A DNA stretch of 64,000 bases from Terrisporobacter othiniensis (GCF_000808015.1 NZ_JWHR01000099.1:1-64000); one strand, 5' to 3'; counted from the stretch's first letter, positions 47,978 through 56,737 are shown. The notes: a model not told the origin generated them from the sequence alone. Made by a program: numbers and translations.

Positions 47978-48589
47978 TTATTTTTTAAATATGCCAAATG
48001 GCTTTCCAACTGGTAAGAATACTCTTCCGAAGTGAGTATTTAACACAGCAGCACCACATCCGTAGAATCCTACTAAAGCTATTGCCATTTCAGAGTATGC
48101 AGCTAATGAGTGCATAGCATGTTCCATTATACCGAATGAAGATAATGATAATCCTATGAATAAGAAGTCTATTAAAACAAATATTGTAAATAATACCTTA
48201 TGAGTTTCCATAGCACCTATAGTCATGATTACAGAGAATATTAAGAATCCTAAGTAAGCAAATCCTAATTGTTTAACGTCAACAGTAGCTGCTAATTCAG
48301 CTCCAAATACACCAGCTTTTATTAACCAAGTAAATCCAACTGCATACCAGAACATTGCATAAGCACCGAATGCTGTAGCACCGAATGTATTATCATGCTT
48401 GAAATCATTTATACAAGCTATTAATTGAGCAGTAGCTCCTAAGAATATTGCCCAAGGTAAAACGTAAGATACACCTGAAGTTAATCCTAATTTTTGAGAT
48501 GAAGCAACAAATGTTATTAATGCTAATCCAAAAAGTCCTAATGCTGAAGGATCAGCAGTTACAACTTTAACTTTTGTTTCGTTTGTCAT
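47978..48589 (-). CDS. acetate/succinate transporter, GPR1/FUN34/YaaH (SatP) family
   Basis: A 203-residue protein with six membrane helices. The family signature near the N-terminus reads ADPSALGLFGLALITF (the NPAPLGL position, here DPSALGL), followed by SVYVLPWAIFLGATAQLIA-like helices and TFGATAFGAYAMFW. Members carry acetate or other short acids with protons. I start at 48589, where AGGAGG sits 9 bases upstream. The ORF's earlier ATG lacks a ribosome site. Upstream, GTATAC palindromes (48630, 48671) may be operator halves. Confidence 0.9.
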   Translation of the reverse strand: MTNETKVKVVTADPSALGLFGLALITFVASSQKLGLTSGVSYVLPWAIFLGATAQLIACINDFKHDNTFGATAFGAYAMFWYAVGFTWLIKAGVFGAELAATVDVKQLGFAYLGFLIFSVIMTIGAMETHKVLFTIFVLIDFLFIGLSLSSFGIMEHAMHSLAAYSEMAIALVGFYGCGAAVLNTHFGRVFLPVGKPFGIFKK

Positions 48590-48915
48590 TATGAGACCTC
48601 CTATAAATGTTTTATATAAAAAGTATTTTGTATACACATACTAATCTATAATACCAAAAAATTTGCTCCAGGTATACAAAAAAATTTAAATAGTTAATAA
48701 TTGGTGCAACTTAGAGATACCAAGGGGTAGGATATCGTATTCATAACACAAAAATAACAAAAAATATAAAAAAATGTTTAAGTTAAAAAAGAAGGGGGAA
48801 TAAATATATTAAAGAAAATGATAATTATTATCAATTAAGATGTAGTAATAAAACTTAAAACAAAACTTTTTGTAATAAACAAATAAAAAATATAACATTA
48901 TAGGTGGTGACGGTT
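48590..48915. other. divergent regulatory region satP-hemO
   Basis: A 326-base gap between divergent genes. It contains two GTATAC-centred elements near 48630 and 48671 on the satP side and a perfect Fur box at 48819-48833 on the heme oxygenase side. No gene is visible. Confidence 0.5.
48819..48833. promoter_or_regulatory. Fur box
   Basis: TGATAATTATTATCA is an exact 7-1-7 Fur palindrome (TGATAAT-N-ATTATCA). It lies 82 bases before the heme oxygenase start, consistent with iron-dependent repression of heme-iron acquisition. Confidence 0.85.
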
Positions 48916-49548
48916 ATGGATTTAATAACTAAAATAAGAAAAAACACAGGAGCTTTACATAGTGCAGCAGAGCATTCGGGAATTTTAAAGAGAATAGTGG
49001 ATGGAAATGCATCAGTAGATGGTTATGTAGAATATTTATTTAACCTTAGTGAAATGTACAAGGTAATAGAAGAAACTATAGAAAATAATAAAGATAATGA
49101 AGTTGTTAAAGAGTTTGCAACACCAGAATTATATAGATATAAATTAATAGAAAAAGATTTAGAATATTTTTTAGGTGAAAACTCAAATAAATATGAATTA
49201 TTATCATCAACTATTGCCTTTGTAGAAAAAATAAAAGAAATAGGTAACACAAATCCAGAATTGATAGTAGCGTATGCATATACTAGATTTATAGCAGATT
49301 TATTTGGAGGTAGAACATTCGTATCTTTATTGGGTGTAAATTATAAAGTTCCTGCAGAAGGATTAAACTATTATAATTGCGATGGAATAAAAAATATAAG
49401 AGCATACGTTATGAACTATGCTGCAAAAATTAATGATATGAAACTATCTTCAGAATTGGAAGAAAAATTAGTAGTTGAAGTAAGCAATGCTTATATCTAT
49501 AATTTGGCTATATCCCAAGAATTAGAGGCTAAGTTATATATGAACTAG
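48916..49548 (+). CDS. heme oxygenase (biliverdin-producing)
   Basis: A 210-residue all-helical protein of the heme oxygenase family. The proximal histidine lies in TGALHSAAEHSG (about residues 11-22), and the distal helix pattern is YAYTRFIADLFGGRTF (about 118-133). It would open heme to biliverdin, CO and iron, though in anaerobes its physiological oxidant and role (iron release or oxygen defence) are debated. The start at 48916 follows GGTGGTGA. The Fur box upstream supports an iron-starvation role. Its stop lies in a 30-base perfect palindrome. Confidence 0.88.
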   Translation: MDLITKIRKNTGALHSAAEHSGILKRIVDGNASVDGYVEYLFNLSEMYKVIEETIENNKDNEVVKEFATPELYRYKLIEKDLEYFLGENSNKYELLSSTIAFVEKIKEIGNTNPELIVAYAYTRFIADLFGGRTFVSLLGVNYKVPAEGLNYYNCDGIKNIRAYVMNYAAKINDMKLSSELEEKLVVEVSNAYIYNLAISQELEAKLYMN

Positions 49549-49574
49549 AAAAATACTTTAAAGTATTTTTCTAG
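49545..49574 (+). terminator. perfect 30-base palindrome at the heme oxygenase stop
   Basis: CTAGAAAAATACTTT is followed directly by its reverse complement. The stem includes the TAG stop and the right arm has a T5 run. It probably ends the transcript, followed by a second terminator at 49597. Confidence 0.7.
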
Positions 49575-49596
49575 ACACTATACATTTAAAATGCAT

Positions 49597-49632
49597 TAAG
49601 AAGGCTATACCACTTTTGGTATAGCCTTCTTA
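49597..49632. terminator. bidirectional terminator between heme oxygenase and TtcA-like genes
   Basis: The perfect 16-bp stem TAAGAAGGCTATACCA with TGGTATAGCCTTCTTA, loop CTTT, lies between convergent genes and 5 bases from the TtcA-like stop. Confidence 0.85.
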
Positions 49633-49636
49633 ATAT

Positions 49637-50356
49637 TTATCTTATTTTTTCTTTATCCCAAATAAAGACTTTATCAGGATTATTTAAAGCGCCAAAAATA
49701 TTCTTTTTAGAACCAGGCATATCTTCGTTTAATCTAGATACAAGTTCTTTTATATTTTGTCTATTAGTTTTTCCATCAGCTGGGCAAGGATTTTCTATAA
49801 TTGGATAATTATAATCTTTAGCAGCCTTTTTCGTCATATATTCTTCAACATAAATCATAGGTCTAATTATAGTTAATTGCTGTCTATCCATATGAGTTTT
49901 AGGAGAGAAGCAACTTACTCTACCTTCATAAAGCATTGACATTAAGAAAGTTTCAATAGCATCATCTCTGTGATGTCCTAATGCAACTTTATTGCAACCT
50001 AATTTTTTTGCCGTATCATTAAGGGCTCCACGTCTTAAGTTTGCGCATAATGAGCATGGATTTTTTTCTTTTCTAATATCGAATACAATTTCTTTTATAT
50101 CTGTTTGAACTTCATGATAAGGTATTGATAAATCTTTACACAGTTTATGAAGCGGAGTGTTGTCAACTCCTCCTGGATTTAAAGTTATAGCTATTAGATC
50201 AAATTTTTCTGGTGAAAATCTTTGATAACTTTTTAATATATGAAGTAATGCTAAACTATCCTTTCCTCCAGATAAACCAACTGCTATTTTATCATTTTCT
50301 TCTATCATATTAAAATCTTTAATTGCTTGACGAGTTTTGCTAAGTAGTTTTTGCAT
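49637..50356 (-). CDS. TtcA-like tRNA sulfurtransferase (PP-loop ATPase)
   Basis: A 239-residue PP-loop protein. The ATP motif SGGKDSLALLH is near residues 29-39, CSLCANLRRGAL gives the CxxC pair for an Fe-S cluster or persulfide (about 101-112), GHHRDDAIETF follows, and later ENPCPADGKTNR keeps the third cysteine. TtcA makes 2-thiocytidine-32 in tRNA using a 4Fe-4S cluster. I start at 50356 because GGGAGG lies 7 bases upstream. Not TilS: no lysidine domains are present. Confidence 0.88.
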   Translation of the reverse strand: MQKLLSKTRQAIKDFNMIEENDKIAVGLSGGKDSLALLHILKSYQRFSPEKFDLIAITLNPGGVDNTPLHKLCKDLSIPYHEVQTDIKEIVFDIRKEKNPCSLCANLRRGALNDTAKKLGCNKVALGHHRDDAIETFLMSMLYEGRVSCFSPKTHMDRQQLTIIRPMIYVEEYMTKKAAKDYNYPIIENPCPADGKTNRQNIKELVSRLNEDMPGSKKNIFGALNNPDKVFIWDKEKIR

Positions 50357-50581
50357 ATATATTCCTCCCAATATATAAATTAAAATCTAACAATTTTCAA
50401 ATTTTAAAATTAAATAACTTAATTATTATAACAAAGTTGAAAAATAGTAACAATTATAATAATTTGGATAAAATTCAATAAAAACTTAAAACTATTTTAT
50501 ATACATATTGAAAAAGTCTAGGATAGAGAAAATATATGGATTAAAATAGAATTATATAAATATAACTAAGGAGTTGAGTTT

Positions 50582-50887
50582 TTGAAAGATCAAATAATTA
50601 GGAAAATTTTTAATGGATTAATATATATTCATATACTGCATCATGGTAATGAGCAATGTTTTTATGGGAGTTGGATGATTGAAGAATTAAAAGAACATGG
50701 ATATAATATAAGCCCTGGAACATTATATCCAACATTAAAATCAATGGTAGATGAAGGATATTTACTTAAAGAAGAGAAAAATGTTAATGGGAAAATAAGA
50801 AAATACTATAAGAATACTGATAAAGGTAATGAATTATTAAATGATTTAAAGGAAAATTTAAAAGAGTTAGTAAATGAAGTTTTATAA
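50582..50887 (+). CDS. PadR-family transcriptional regulator
   Basis: A 101-residue winged-helix protein. The PadR pattern is IYIHILHHGNEQCFYGSWM, then EELKEHGYNISPGTLYPTLKSMVDEGYLLKEEK (cut here by family order) and NGKIRKYYKNTDKGNELL, followed by a short C-terminal helix. PadR proteins repress genes for phenolic stress or drug efflux. The start is TTG at 50582 with AAGGAG 8-9 bases upstream. Target unknown; the next intact genes are the fetAB-like pair. Confidence 0.88.
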   Translation: MKDQIIRKIFNGLIYIHILHHGNEQCFYGSWMIEELKEHGYNISPGTLYPTLKSMVDEGYLLKEEKNVNGKIRKYYKNTDKGNELLNDLKENLKELVNEVL

Positions 50888-50999
50888 AAGAAGTAAGATA
50901 TTGTAAATCAATATCTTATCTTTTTTATTGTAAAAATTTATTATACATGTTAATATCAAATTATGATATCGAAAGATGATATTGATAGAGGATGGATAA

Positions 51000-51140
51000 G
51001 TGAACATTATAGAAAATAGACAGAGTATAAGAAAATGTATTATACAAATATCTCTTGTAGAAATATGATATGCTCAGTCTAAAGATATAAAAAGAAGAAA
51101 AGTAGACGAAAAAAAGTACATTATAATGTTTGGTAAGTGA
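51000..51140 (+). pseudogene. possible nitroreductase remnant
   Basis: From GTG 51000 the frame reads NIIENRQSIRKC, like the start of nitroreductase-family proteins (xxIxxRRSIRKY). After a TGA at 51066-51068 it continues in the same frame as KDIKRRKVDEKKYIIMFGK, resembling their C-terminal K-x-R-K-x-x-E-x-x-x-Y. About 120 or more residues of the middle are gone. GAGGATG lies before the GTG. This is an inference from two short matches. Confidence 0.35.
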
Positions 51141-51147
51141 GGAATAT

Positions 51148-51804
51148 ATGAAAATAATTCAGCTAGATAATATAAGATATGAAGATAATGAAAATGTGAT
51201 TTTAGATGGAATTACAATAGATATAAATAAAGGAGATTGTATATCTATAATAGGTGAATCTGGAAGTGGAAAAAGTACATTATTAAAAATATGTGGAGAT
51301 TTGATAGAAGTAAAAGAAGGAAGTATTAAGTTTAAAGGAAAAGAATACTCTTATTATGAATCAACGGACTTAAGGAAAAAAATTAGTTATTCTATTCAAA
51401 TACCATATTTGTTTGGAAATACAGTTTATGATAATTTAGAATTTCCTTTTAAAATAAGAAATAAAGAAATAGACAATGAAAGAATAATTAATTTGTTGAA
51501 GAGATTTAAACTAAAAGAAGATATAATAAATAAAAATATAAATTTATTATCTGGAGGAGAGAAACAAAGAATAGCTTTTATAAGAAATATTATTTTTACA
51601 CCAGAAGTTTTATTGTTAGATGAAATAACATCTGCTTTAGATATTGAAAATACAAAAATTATAGAAGATTATATAGAAGAACTAAATAAAGAAGGAGTAA
51701 CTATATTATGGGTTACTCATAGTGAGAAACAAAGTGAAACTATATTCAATAAAAGGATAACTGTATCAAAAGGAAAAATTGAAAAATTAGAGGAGTTTAA
51801 CTAA
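51148..51804 (+). CDS. ABC transporter ATP-binding protein, FetA/YbbL-like
   Basis: A 218-residue ATPase. Walker A GESGSGKSTLLK (about 33-44), Q-loop SYSIQIPYLFG, signature LLSGGEKQRIAFIR, Walker B VLLLDEITSALD and H-loop VTHSEKQ are all present. The paired UPF0014 permease starts at its last base (ATGA-type overlap), identifying the FetAB type, an iron (or metal) exporter linked to oxidative stress resistance in E. coli. I start at 51148 because GTGAGGA precedes it. Confidence 0.85.
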   Translation: MKIIQLDNIRYEDNENVILDGITIDINKGDCISIIGESGSGKSTLLKICGDLIEVKEGSIKFKGKEYSYYESTDLRKKISYSIQIPYLFGNTVYDNLEFPFKIRNKEIDNERIINLLKRFKLKEDIINKNINLLSGGEKQRIAFIRNIIFTPEVLLLDEITSALDIENTKIIEDYIEELNKEGVTILWVTHSEKQSETIFNKRITVSKGKIEKLEEFN

Positions 51805-52559
51805 TGAAAACAGAGGCGTTAATTTTATCATCAGTATTACTAATAATTCCTATTATGATTTCATACAAAGAAAAATTAGAATTAAATAGAGATATTATAA
51901 TTAGTATGTTAAGAGCAATAATTCAACTATTAGTAATTGGATATGTATTAGATTTTATATTTGGGCTAGACAAGTTAATTTATACAGCTGTATTAGTCTT
52001 AGTAATGATTTTTAATGCAGCCATTAATACAAGGAAAAAAGGATTTCTTATAGCAAATCAAGTTTTAATATCATTTATATCTATTTCTATAGGAACGGTC
52101 GCTACTTTAGGTATTTTAATTGGATCAAAAGCAATAGAACATACTCCTAATGAAGTAATACCTGTAGCAGGAATGATAATAAGTAATTCAATGGTTGCCA
52201 TAGGACTAAGTTATAGAAACTTAGTTAATAATTTTAAAAATAATTCAATAGCAGTCGAAGTTAAGTTATCCCTAGGAGCAAGCATAAAAGAAGCATCAGC
52301 TGAGATAATTAGAGAGAGTATTAAAATATCCATAATGCCAACTATTGATTCTGCTAAAACTTTAGGAATAGTTTCATTACCAGGGATGATGACAGGATTA
52401 ATTCTGGCAGGCTCATCTCCAGTGGTTGCAGTTAAATTTCAGATAATGGTTACTTTTATGATTTTATCATCTTCGTCCATAGCTACAATTATAGCAACTT
52501 ATTTAAGTTATAAAAAATTCTTTAATGATAGAAAGCAGTTAAAATCAATTGTAGATTAA
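51804..52559 (+). CDS. UPF0014 permease, FetB/YbbM-like
   Basis: A 251-residue membrane protein with about seven helices. Family motifs include LRAIIQLLVIGYVLDFIF, MIFNAAINTRKKG, PVAGMIISNSMVAIGLSYRNL, KTLGIVSLPGMMTGLILAG and VKFQIMVTFMILSSSSIA. It overlaps the ATPase gene and forms the transmembrane half of the same exporter. Direction and metal are inferred from E. coli FetAB. No metal operator was seen upstream. Confidence 0.88.
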   Translation: MKTEALILSSVLLIIPIMISYKEKLELNRDIIISMLRAIIQLLVIGYVLDFIFGLDKLIYTAVLVLVMIFNAAINTRKKGFLIANQVLISFISISIGTVATLGILIGSKAIEHTPNEVIPVAGMIISNSMVAIGLSYRNLVNNFKNNSIAVEVKLSLGASIKEASAEIIRESIKISIMPTIDSAKTLGIVSLPGMMTGLILAGSSPVVAVKFQIMVTFMILSSSSIATIIATYLSYKKFFNDRKQLKSIVD

Positions 52560-52630
52560 ATATATTAATAGATTATTGATATAATATTTAAATAGAAGGA
52601 AATAATTTATTAATATATTTAGGAGATGTC

Positions 52631-53374
52631 ATGAAAAAAACATTATACGATTATAAAATGGAAATAGAAAAACTTCCTATTAAAGATAAATATACAAAAG
52701 AAGAATTGCTGATAGAAGATTTTTTAATAGAGAAAGAAAATAATATAGAAATATATTACGCTCCACATAATGAGTACATAAACCCAAAGGCAAAAATACT
52801 AATTATAGGTATAACACCAGGATTTATACAAATGAATACGTCAATAGCTACTGCAAGAAAAGAATTAGAAAATAATGATGACATAGAAGATATACAGTAT
52901 AAGTGCAAAGTATCAGGTAGATTTAGTGGAAGTTTAAGAAAAAATATTATATCAATGTTAGATGAAATAAAATTAAATGAAGCTCTAAGCTTAGAAAGCT
53001 GTAGTGAATTATTTGATAAAAAAGATTATTTAATGCATACTGTGTCATTAATACCTTATCCTGTTTTTGTGAAAAAGCAAAACTATACAGGCCATACACC
53101 TAAGCTATTAAAAAGTGATTTTTTAATGAAATATATCTATGAGAATTTTATAAATGAAATACATGAACTAAATGACTTTGAAGATATATTATTAATACCA
53201 CTAGGAAAAGCTGTTGAAGAGGTATTATGCAAATTAAAAGATGAAAAATTTATTAAAGAAAATCAGATACTTATGGGATTTCCTCATCCATCAGGAGCCA
53301 ATGTTAATAGGTTAGTTCAGTTGGAAGAAAATAAAGAAAGTATGATAGATTTTATAAAAAGAACCGTATCTTAA
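52631..53374 (+). CDS. uracil-DNA glycosylase superfamily-like protein
   Basis: A 247-residue protein not matched to a named enzyme. ILIIGITPGFIQMN (about residues 57-70) corresponds to the glycosylase motif A (G-x-x-P-G), and GFPHPSGANVNRL (about 217-229) to motif B (HPS). LIPLGKAVEEVL before it is the usual strand-helix. The middle (HTVSLIPYPVFVKKQNYTGHTPK) is unlike families 1-6 as I know them. It could be a DNA glycosylase or a non-catalytic relative. Single gene with AGGAGATG upstream. Its stop lies in a terminator. Confidence 0.6.
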   Translation: MKKTLYDYKMEIEKLPIKDKYTKEELLIEDFLIEKENNIEIYYAPHNEYINPKAKILIIGITPGFIQMNTSIATARKELENNDDIEDIQYKCKVSGRFSGSLRKNIISMLDEIKLNEALSLESCSELFDKKDYLMHTVSLIPYPVFVKKQNYTGHTPKLLKSDFLMKYIYENFINEIHELNDFEDILLIPLGKAVEEVLCKLKDEKFIKENQILMGFPHPSGANVNRLVQLEENKESMIDFIKRTVS

Positions 53375-53390
53375 GCTGATACGGTTTTGC
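53362..53390. terminator. terminator at the end of the UDG-like gene
   Basis: AACCGTATC pairs with GATACGGTT around a loop holding the TAA stop. It is followed by TTGCTATTTATTTT and can serve the opposing gene end too. It is one of four stems in the window with the CGTATC core. Confidence 0.75.
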
Positions 53391-53652
53391 TATTTATTTT
53401 ATCAATATATAAATTATAAGTTAAACCTAATACTACTAAAGTTCCACCAATTACTTGGTAAAAAGAAATTTTACCTGTAGACAAAGCATTTATAATTATT
53501 CCTGTGAAAAGTTGACCAATAAATAACAATAAAGTTAAGTAAAAAGATGAAATCTTTGAAGATAAAAAAGAGAGCATAGTAACTATAATAACACCTAAAA
53601 GTCCACCGGTATAAACAAACCATGGAGCATTTAAAGCAAAAGTATTTAAAAC
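53371..53652 (-). pseudogene. DMT/YdcZ (DUF606) transporter, C-terminal remnant
   Basis: On the minus strand an open frame from about 53652 gives ALNAPWFVYTGGLLGVIIVTMLSFLSSKIS, then FYLTLLLFIGQLFTGIIINAL and VIGGTLVVLGLTYNLYID, the C-terminal half of a YdcZ-type membrane transporter. No start codon or N-terminal helices precede it; the sequence changes directly into the Crp-type remnant on the other strand. Only the last about 90 residues survive. Confidence 0.7.
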
Positions 53653-53653
53653 A

Positions 53654-54160
53654 TTGCCTAATGGTAGAAACTCACTGCTTGCTTTTTATAAACCTTTTAG
53701 AGTAATAGGAGATATAGAGGTTGTAAAAAATCAAAGTTCAACAGGTACAATTCAAGCTTTTAGTACTTGTTACTGTTTAGCTATATCTATGGAAAAGGTA
53801 AGATTAGAATTAACTAAAGATAGAAAGTTTTTAAAATTTACTTGTGAAAGTTTAGCAGAAAAACTAGCAGCTGTCAGTATGAATAGATCTATCAATTTAC
53901 TTTATCCATTGGAAAATAGATTATCTAGCTATATAAATGAATCATTAGTTTATGAAGAAAATACATATATTGATTTTGATGAAAATTTAATTAATATAGC
54001 AGAGTGATTAGGATGCAGTTATAGACACCTGCTTAGAACGTTTAACACATTATGTAAAAAGGGTGTATTAAAACGAGAAAATGGAAAATATAAAGTAATT
54101 AATCAGATATTATTAAAAGATTTGGCTGGAGAATTATATCAATATGCTAAGTTCATATAA
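53654..54160 (+). pseudogene. Crp/Fnr-family regulator, N-terminally deleted with a nonsense codon
   Basis: The frame enters inside the cyclic-nucleotide-binding-type barrel (NGRNSLLAFYKPFRVIGDIE), continues through the dimer helix (SLAEKLAAVSMNRSINLLYPLENRLSSYI) and reaches a TGA at 54005-54007. Beyond it, in the same frame, comes the HTH (LGCSYRHLLRTFNTLCKKGVLKRE) and a natural TAA at 54158. About 60 N-terminal residues are missing at the junction with the DMT remnant. A non-functional YeiL-like regulator. Confidence 0.75.
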
Positions 54161-54388
54161 ATCTTTTTATATATGAAAAAGATAGATAAACTAATTTATA
54201 TTTAAAAAATAAAAATCTTATTTAACTATGTGGAATTATATAAAAAACGATAAAATAGATAAACTAATTATATAGAGGTATATTGTTAAGTTATAAAAAT
54301 GTGATACAATATGAAAGGCTATAAAGCTATTATATAAATAAAAAATTCTATTTAAGAATTAGACATAAGAAAGAGAGGAAATAATATT

Positions 54389-54730
54389 ATGGAAAATTAT
54401 CCAAATTGCCCTAAATGTAATTCAGAATATACTTACGAAGACGGAACTTTATATGTTTGCCCAGAATGTGCTCATGAATGGTCACAAACTGAAGAGGCTA
54501 TAGAAGAGAATGTAATAAGAGATGCAAACGGAAATATATTAAATGATGGAGATGCTGTAACAGTAATAAAAGATCTTAAAGTAAAAGGTGCTTCATCTTC
54601 TATAAAAATAGGAACAAAAGTTAAAAGTATACGTTTAGTTCCTGATGCTGCTGATGGACATGATATAGAATGTAAAATAGATGGTTTTGGAGCTATGAAG
54701 CTAAAATCAAGTGTTGTAAAAAAAGCATAG
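54389..54730 (+). CDS. PhnA/YjdM family zinc-ribbon protein
   Basis: A 113-residue protein. The N-terminal zinc ribbon [21 protein letters not shown] (cut: two CxxC pairs) is followed by AHEWSQ, and then the PhnA domain [26 protein letters not shown] and KSIRLV. Despite the old name, YjdM/PhnA is not a proven phosphonoacetate hydrolase; function is unclear. AGAGGAAAT lies upstream. Monocistronic, with a terminator. Confidence 0.9.
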   Translation: MENYPNCPKCNSEYTYEDGTLYVCPECAHEWSQTEEAIEENVIRDANGNILNDGDAVTVIKDLKVKGASSSIKIGTKVKSIRLVPDAADGHDIECKIDGFGAMKLKSSVVKKA

Positions 54731-54740
54731 TATAAAAATA

Positions 54741-54775
54741 AGAACTAGGTATAAACCTAGTTCTATTTTATTTTA
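54741..54775 (+). terminator. terminator of the PhnA/YjdM gene
   Basis: The 10-bp stem AGAACTAGGT with ACCTAGTTCT, loop ATAA, is followed by ATTTTATTTTA. Confidence 0.8.
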
Positions 54776-54910
54776 TAAAAAATCACTTGATATGTATAAA
54801 TAATGAAAATAAAGTCTTTTTATGAAAGGCGCATTTTGGTATTATTTAAATAACAAACATACAAATGTAAAATAAAAAGGGCGTATATAAAAGTATTGAA
54901 GGAGAGTAAT

Positions 54911-56672
54911 ATGGACAAAAAATCTAAAGATGACCAAAGGTTATATACAATAGAGGATTTAGAATGCATATTAGAGCACATACCTTATGAAGTTTGGATA
55001 AAAGATAAAGAGGGAAAACATGTGTACATAAATAAAAGGGGTGCTAATAAAATAGGTCTAGATAAAGAAGATATAATAGGAAAATCAGATAAGGAAATTA
55101 GGCCTAAGGAATTTTGTTGTAAATGTGATGAAACAGATAAAATAGTTTTAGAAGAGAAAAGAGAGCTATTTTATGAACATGAATACTATAGCGATAAGGA
55201 TGAATTTTATAGGGTATATAAATTTCCTATAAAAGATAAAGATGAAAATGTAAAATTTATAAGTGGATTTTCAAATGAATATAGCTATGGTAAAAAAATC
55301 AATGAAGAATTAGAAAATTTATTTGTTAGTAATATGGAAGAATTAGAAGATATAGAGTGTACTCAAGCTATAAGTAGAATATTAAAAAACCTAGATTCAA
55401 TGATAAAATGTACAAGTATAAATTTATTCTTAGTAGATAAAAATGGTGATAATTTAAAGAATTACTTAAGTAATGAAAACGATATATTTTGTGAAAATAC
55501 CCAATAAATATAGATTATAAGAAATTTTCTAAACTATACAAAGATAAATTAGACATTAATGTAGATAATAGTTTAAATAACGAATTTAAAGATAATTATA
55601 TAGAAAAATATAAATTATATCCTGAGTCAAAGTTGAAAATATTTCCATTAAAGTTTAGGGAAGAGCTAATAGGATTAATGTATATACATTATAAAGATGA
55701 AAAAAAATATACAAGTGACTATGATGGATTTATAAATGATTTGTGTAGTCAACTTAGTATATTAATTGTAAATATAGAATATAAAAATAAATTAAGACAT
55801 AGATTAACTAAGTTTGAGGAAAAGGCTAAATATTTACAAAGTGAAAATGAAAAATTAGAAGAGGCTATAGGGGTTGAAATGATAAAGGTAGACTTTTTAG
55901 AAAATATGTCTCATGAGTTTAGAACACCTATAAATATAATTTTGATGACTGCAAAACTACTAATATCATCTATGGAAGATAATGGAATAAACTTAGATAA
56001 ACAAAAAAAATTAAATATTTAAAAACATTAAAACAAAATGGATATAGAATATTAAGACTAGTAAATAATATTTTAGATACAACGAAGATTGACAGCAAAT
56101 ATGAGAAAATACAACTTACTAATCATAATATAATTAATATAATTGAAGATATAGTCTTATCTACAGCAGATTATATAAAAGATATAAATAAAAGTATAAC
56201 ATTTGATACAGAAGAAGAAGAGTTAATTCTAGCATGTAATCCAGATGCTATAGAAAAAATAATTTTAAATTTAATTTCTAATTCCCTTAAGTTTACAAAT
56301 GAAGACGGTGAAATTCATATTGATATAAAAGTGAATCATAATGAAAAGAAACTATTTGTTCATTTAAAAAACAATGGTCCTGCTATATCAGAAGAAGATT
56401 CGAAAAAGATATTTGATAGATTTGTTCAAGTGGACAATCATTTAAGAAGAAGTAGTGAAGGTAGTGGAATAGGATTATATCTAGTTAAACGCTTAATTGA
56501 AATGCATGATGGAGAAATATGGTTAAATACAGATGTTGAGAGTGGGGTAGAATTTATTTTTTACATTCCCATAAAAACAATAAATAATGAAGACGTAGTT
56601 GTCCACTCAATAGAGGATCACTCAAAGATAGATAAATGCAATATAGAATTTTCAGATGTATATTCTTTATAA
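54911..56672 (+). pseudogene. PAS-GAF hybrid sensor histidine kinase with two frameshifts
   Basis: Three frames make one soluble kinase. The first (54911-55507) holds a PAS domain (ILEHIPYEVWIKDKEG) and the start of a GAF domain. The second (about 55500-56022) carries the rest of GAF, a coiled coil and the H-box FLENMSHEFRTPINI. The third (about 56010-56672) holds the rest of HisKA and the ATPase (LISNSLKFT, NNGPAISEED, SGIGLYLVKRL). The first switch lies near the CCC at 55500; the second is cured by one added A near 56015. No partner regulator is adjacent. The start at 54911 follows AAGGAGAG. Confidence 0.82.
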
Positions 56673-56676
56673 AATA

Positions 56677-56725
56677 AAAGATAATGACAATTGAACAAAT
56701 TAAGTTCAACTGTCATTATCTTTTT
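56677..56725. terminator. bidirectional terminator between kinase remnant and zinc-ribbon gene
   Basis: AAAGATAATGACA-A-TTGAAC pairs with GTTCAA-C-TGTCATTATCTTT (19 pairs, one A-C mismatch), with T-runs available on both strands. Confidence 0.85.
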
Positions 56726-56737
56726 ATTACTCTAATT

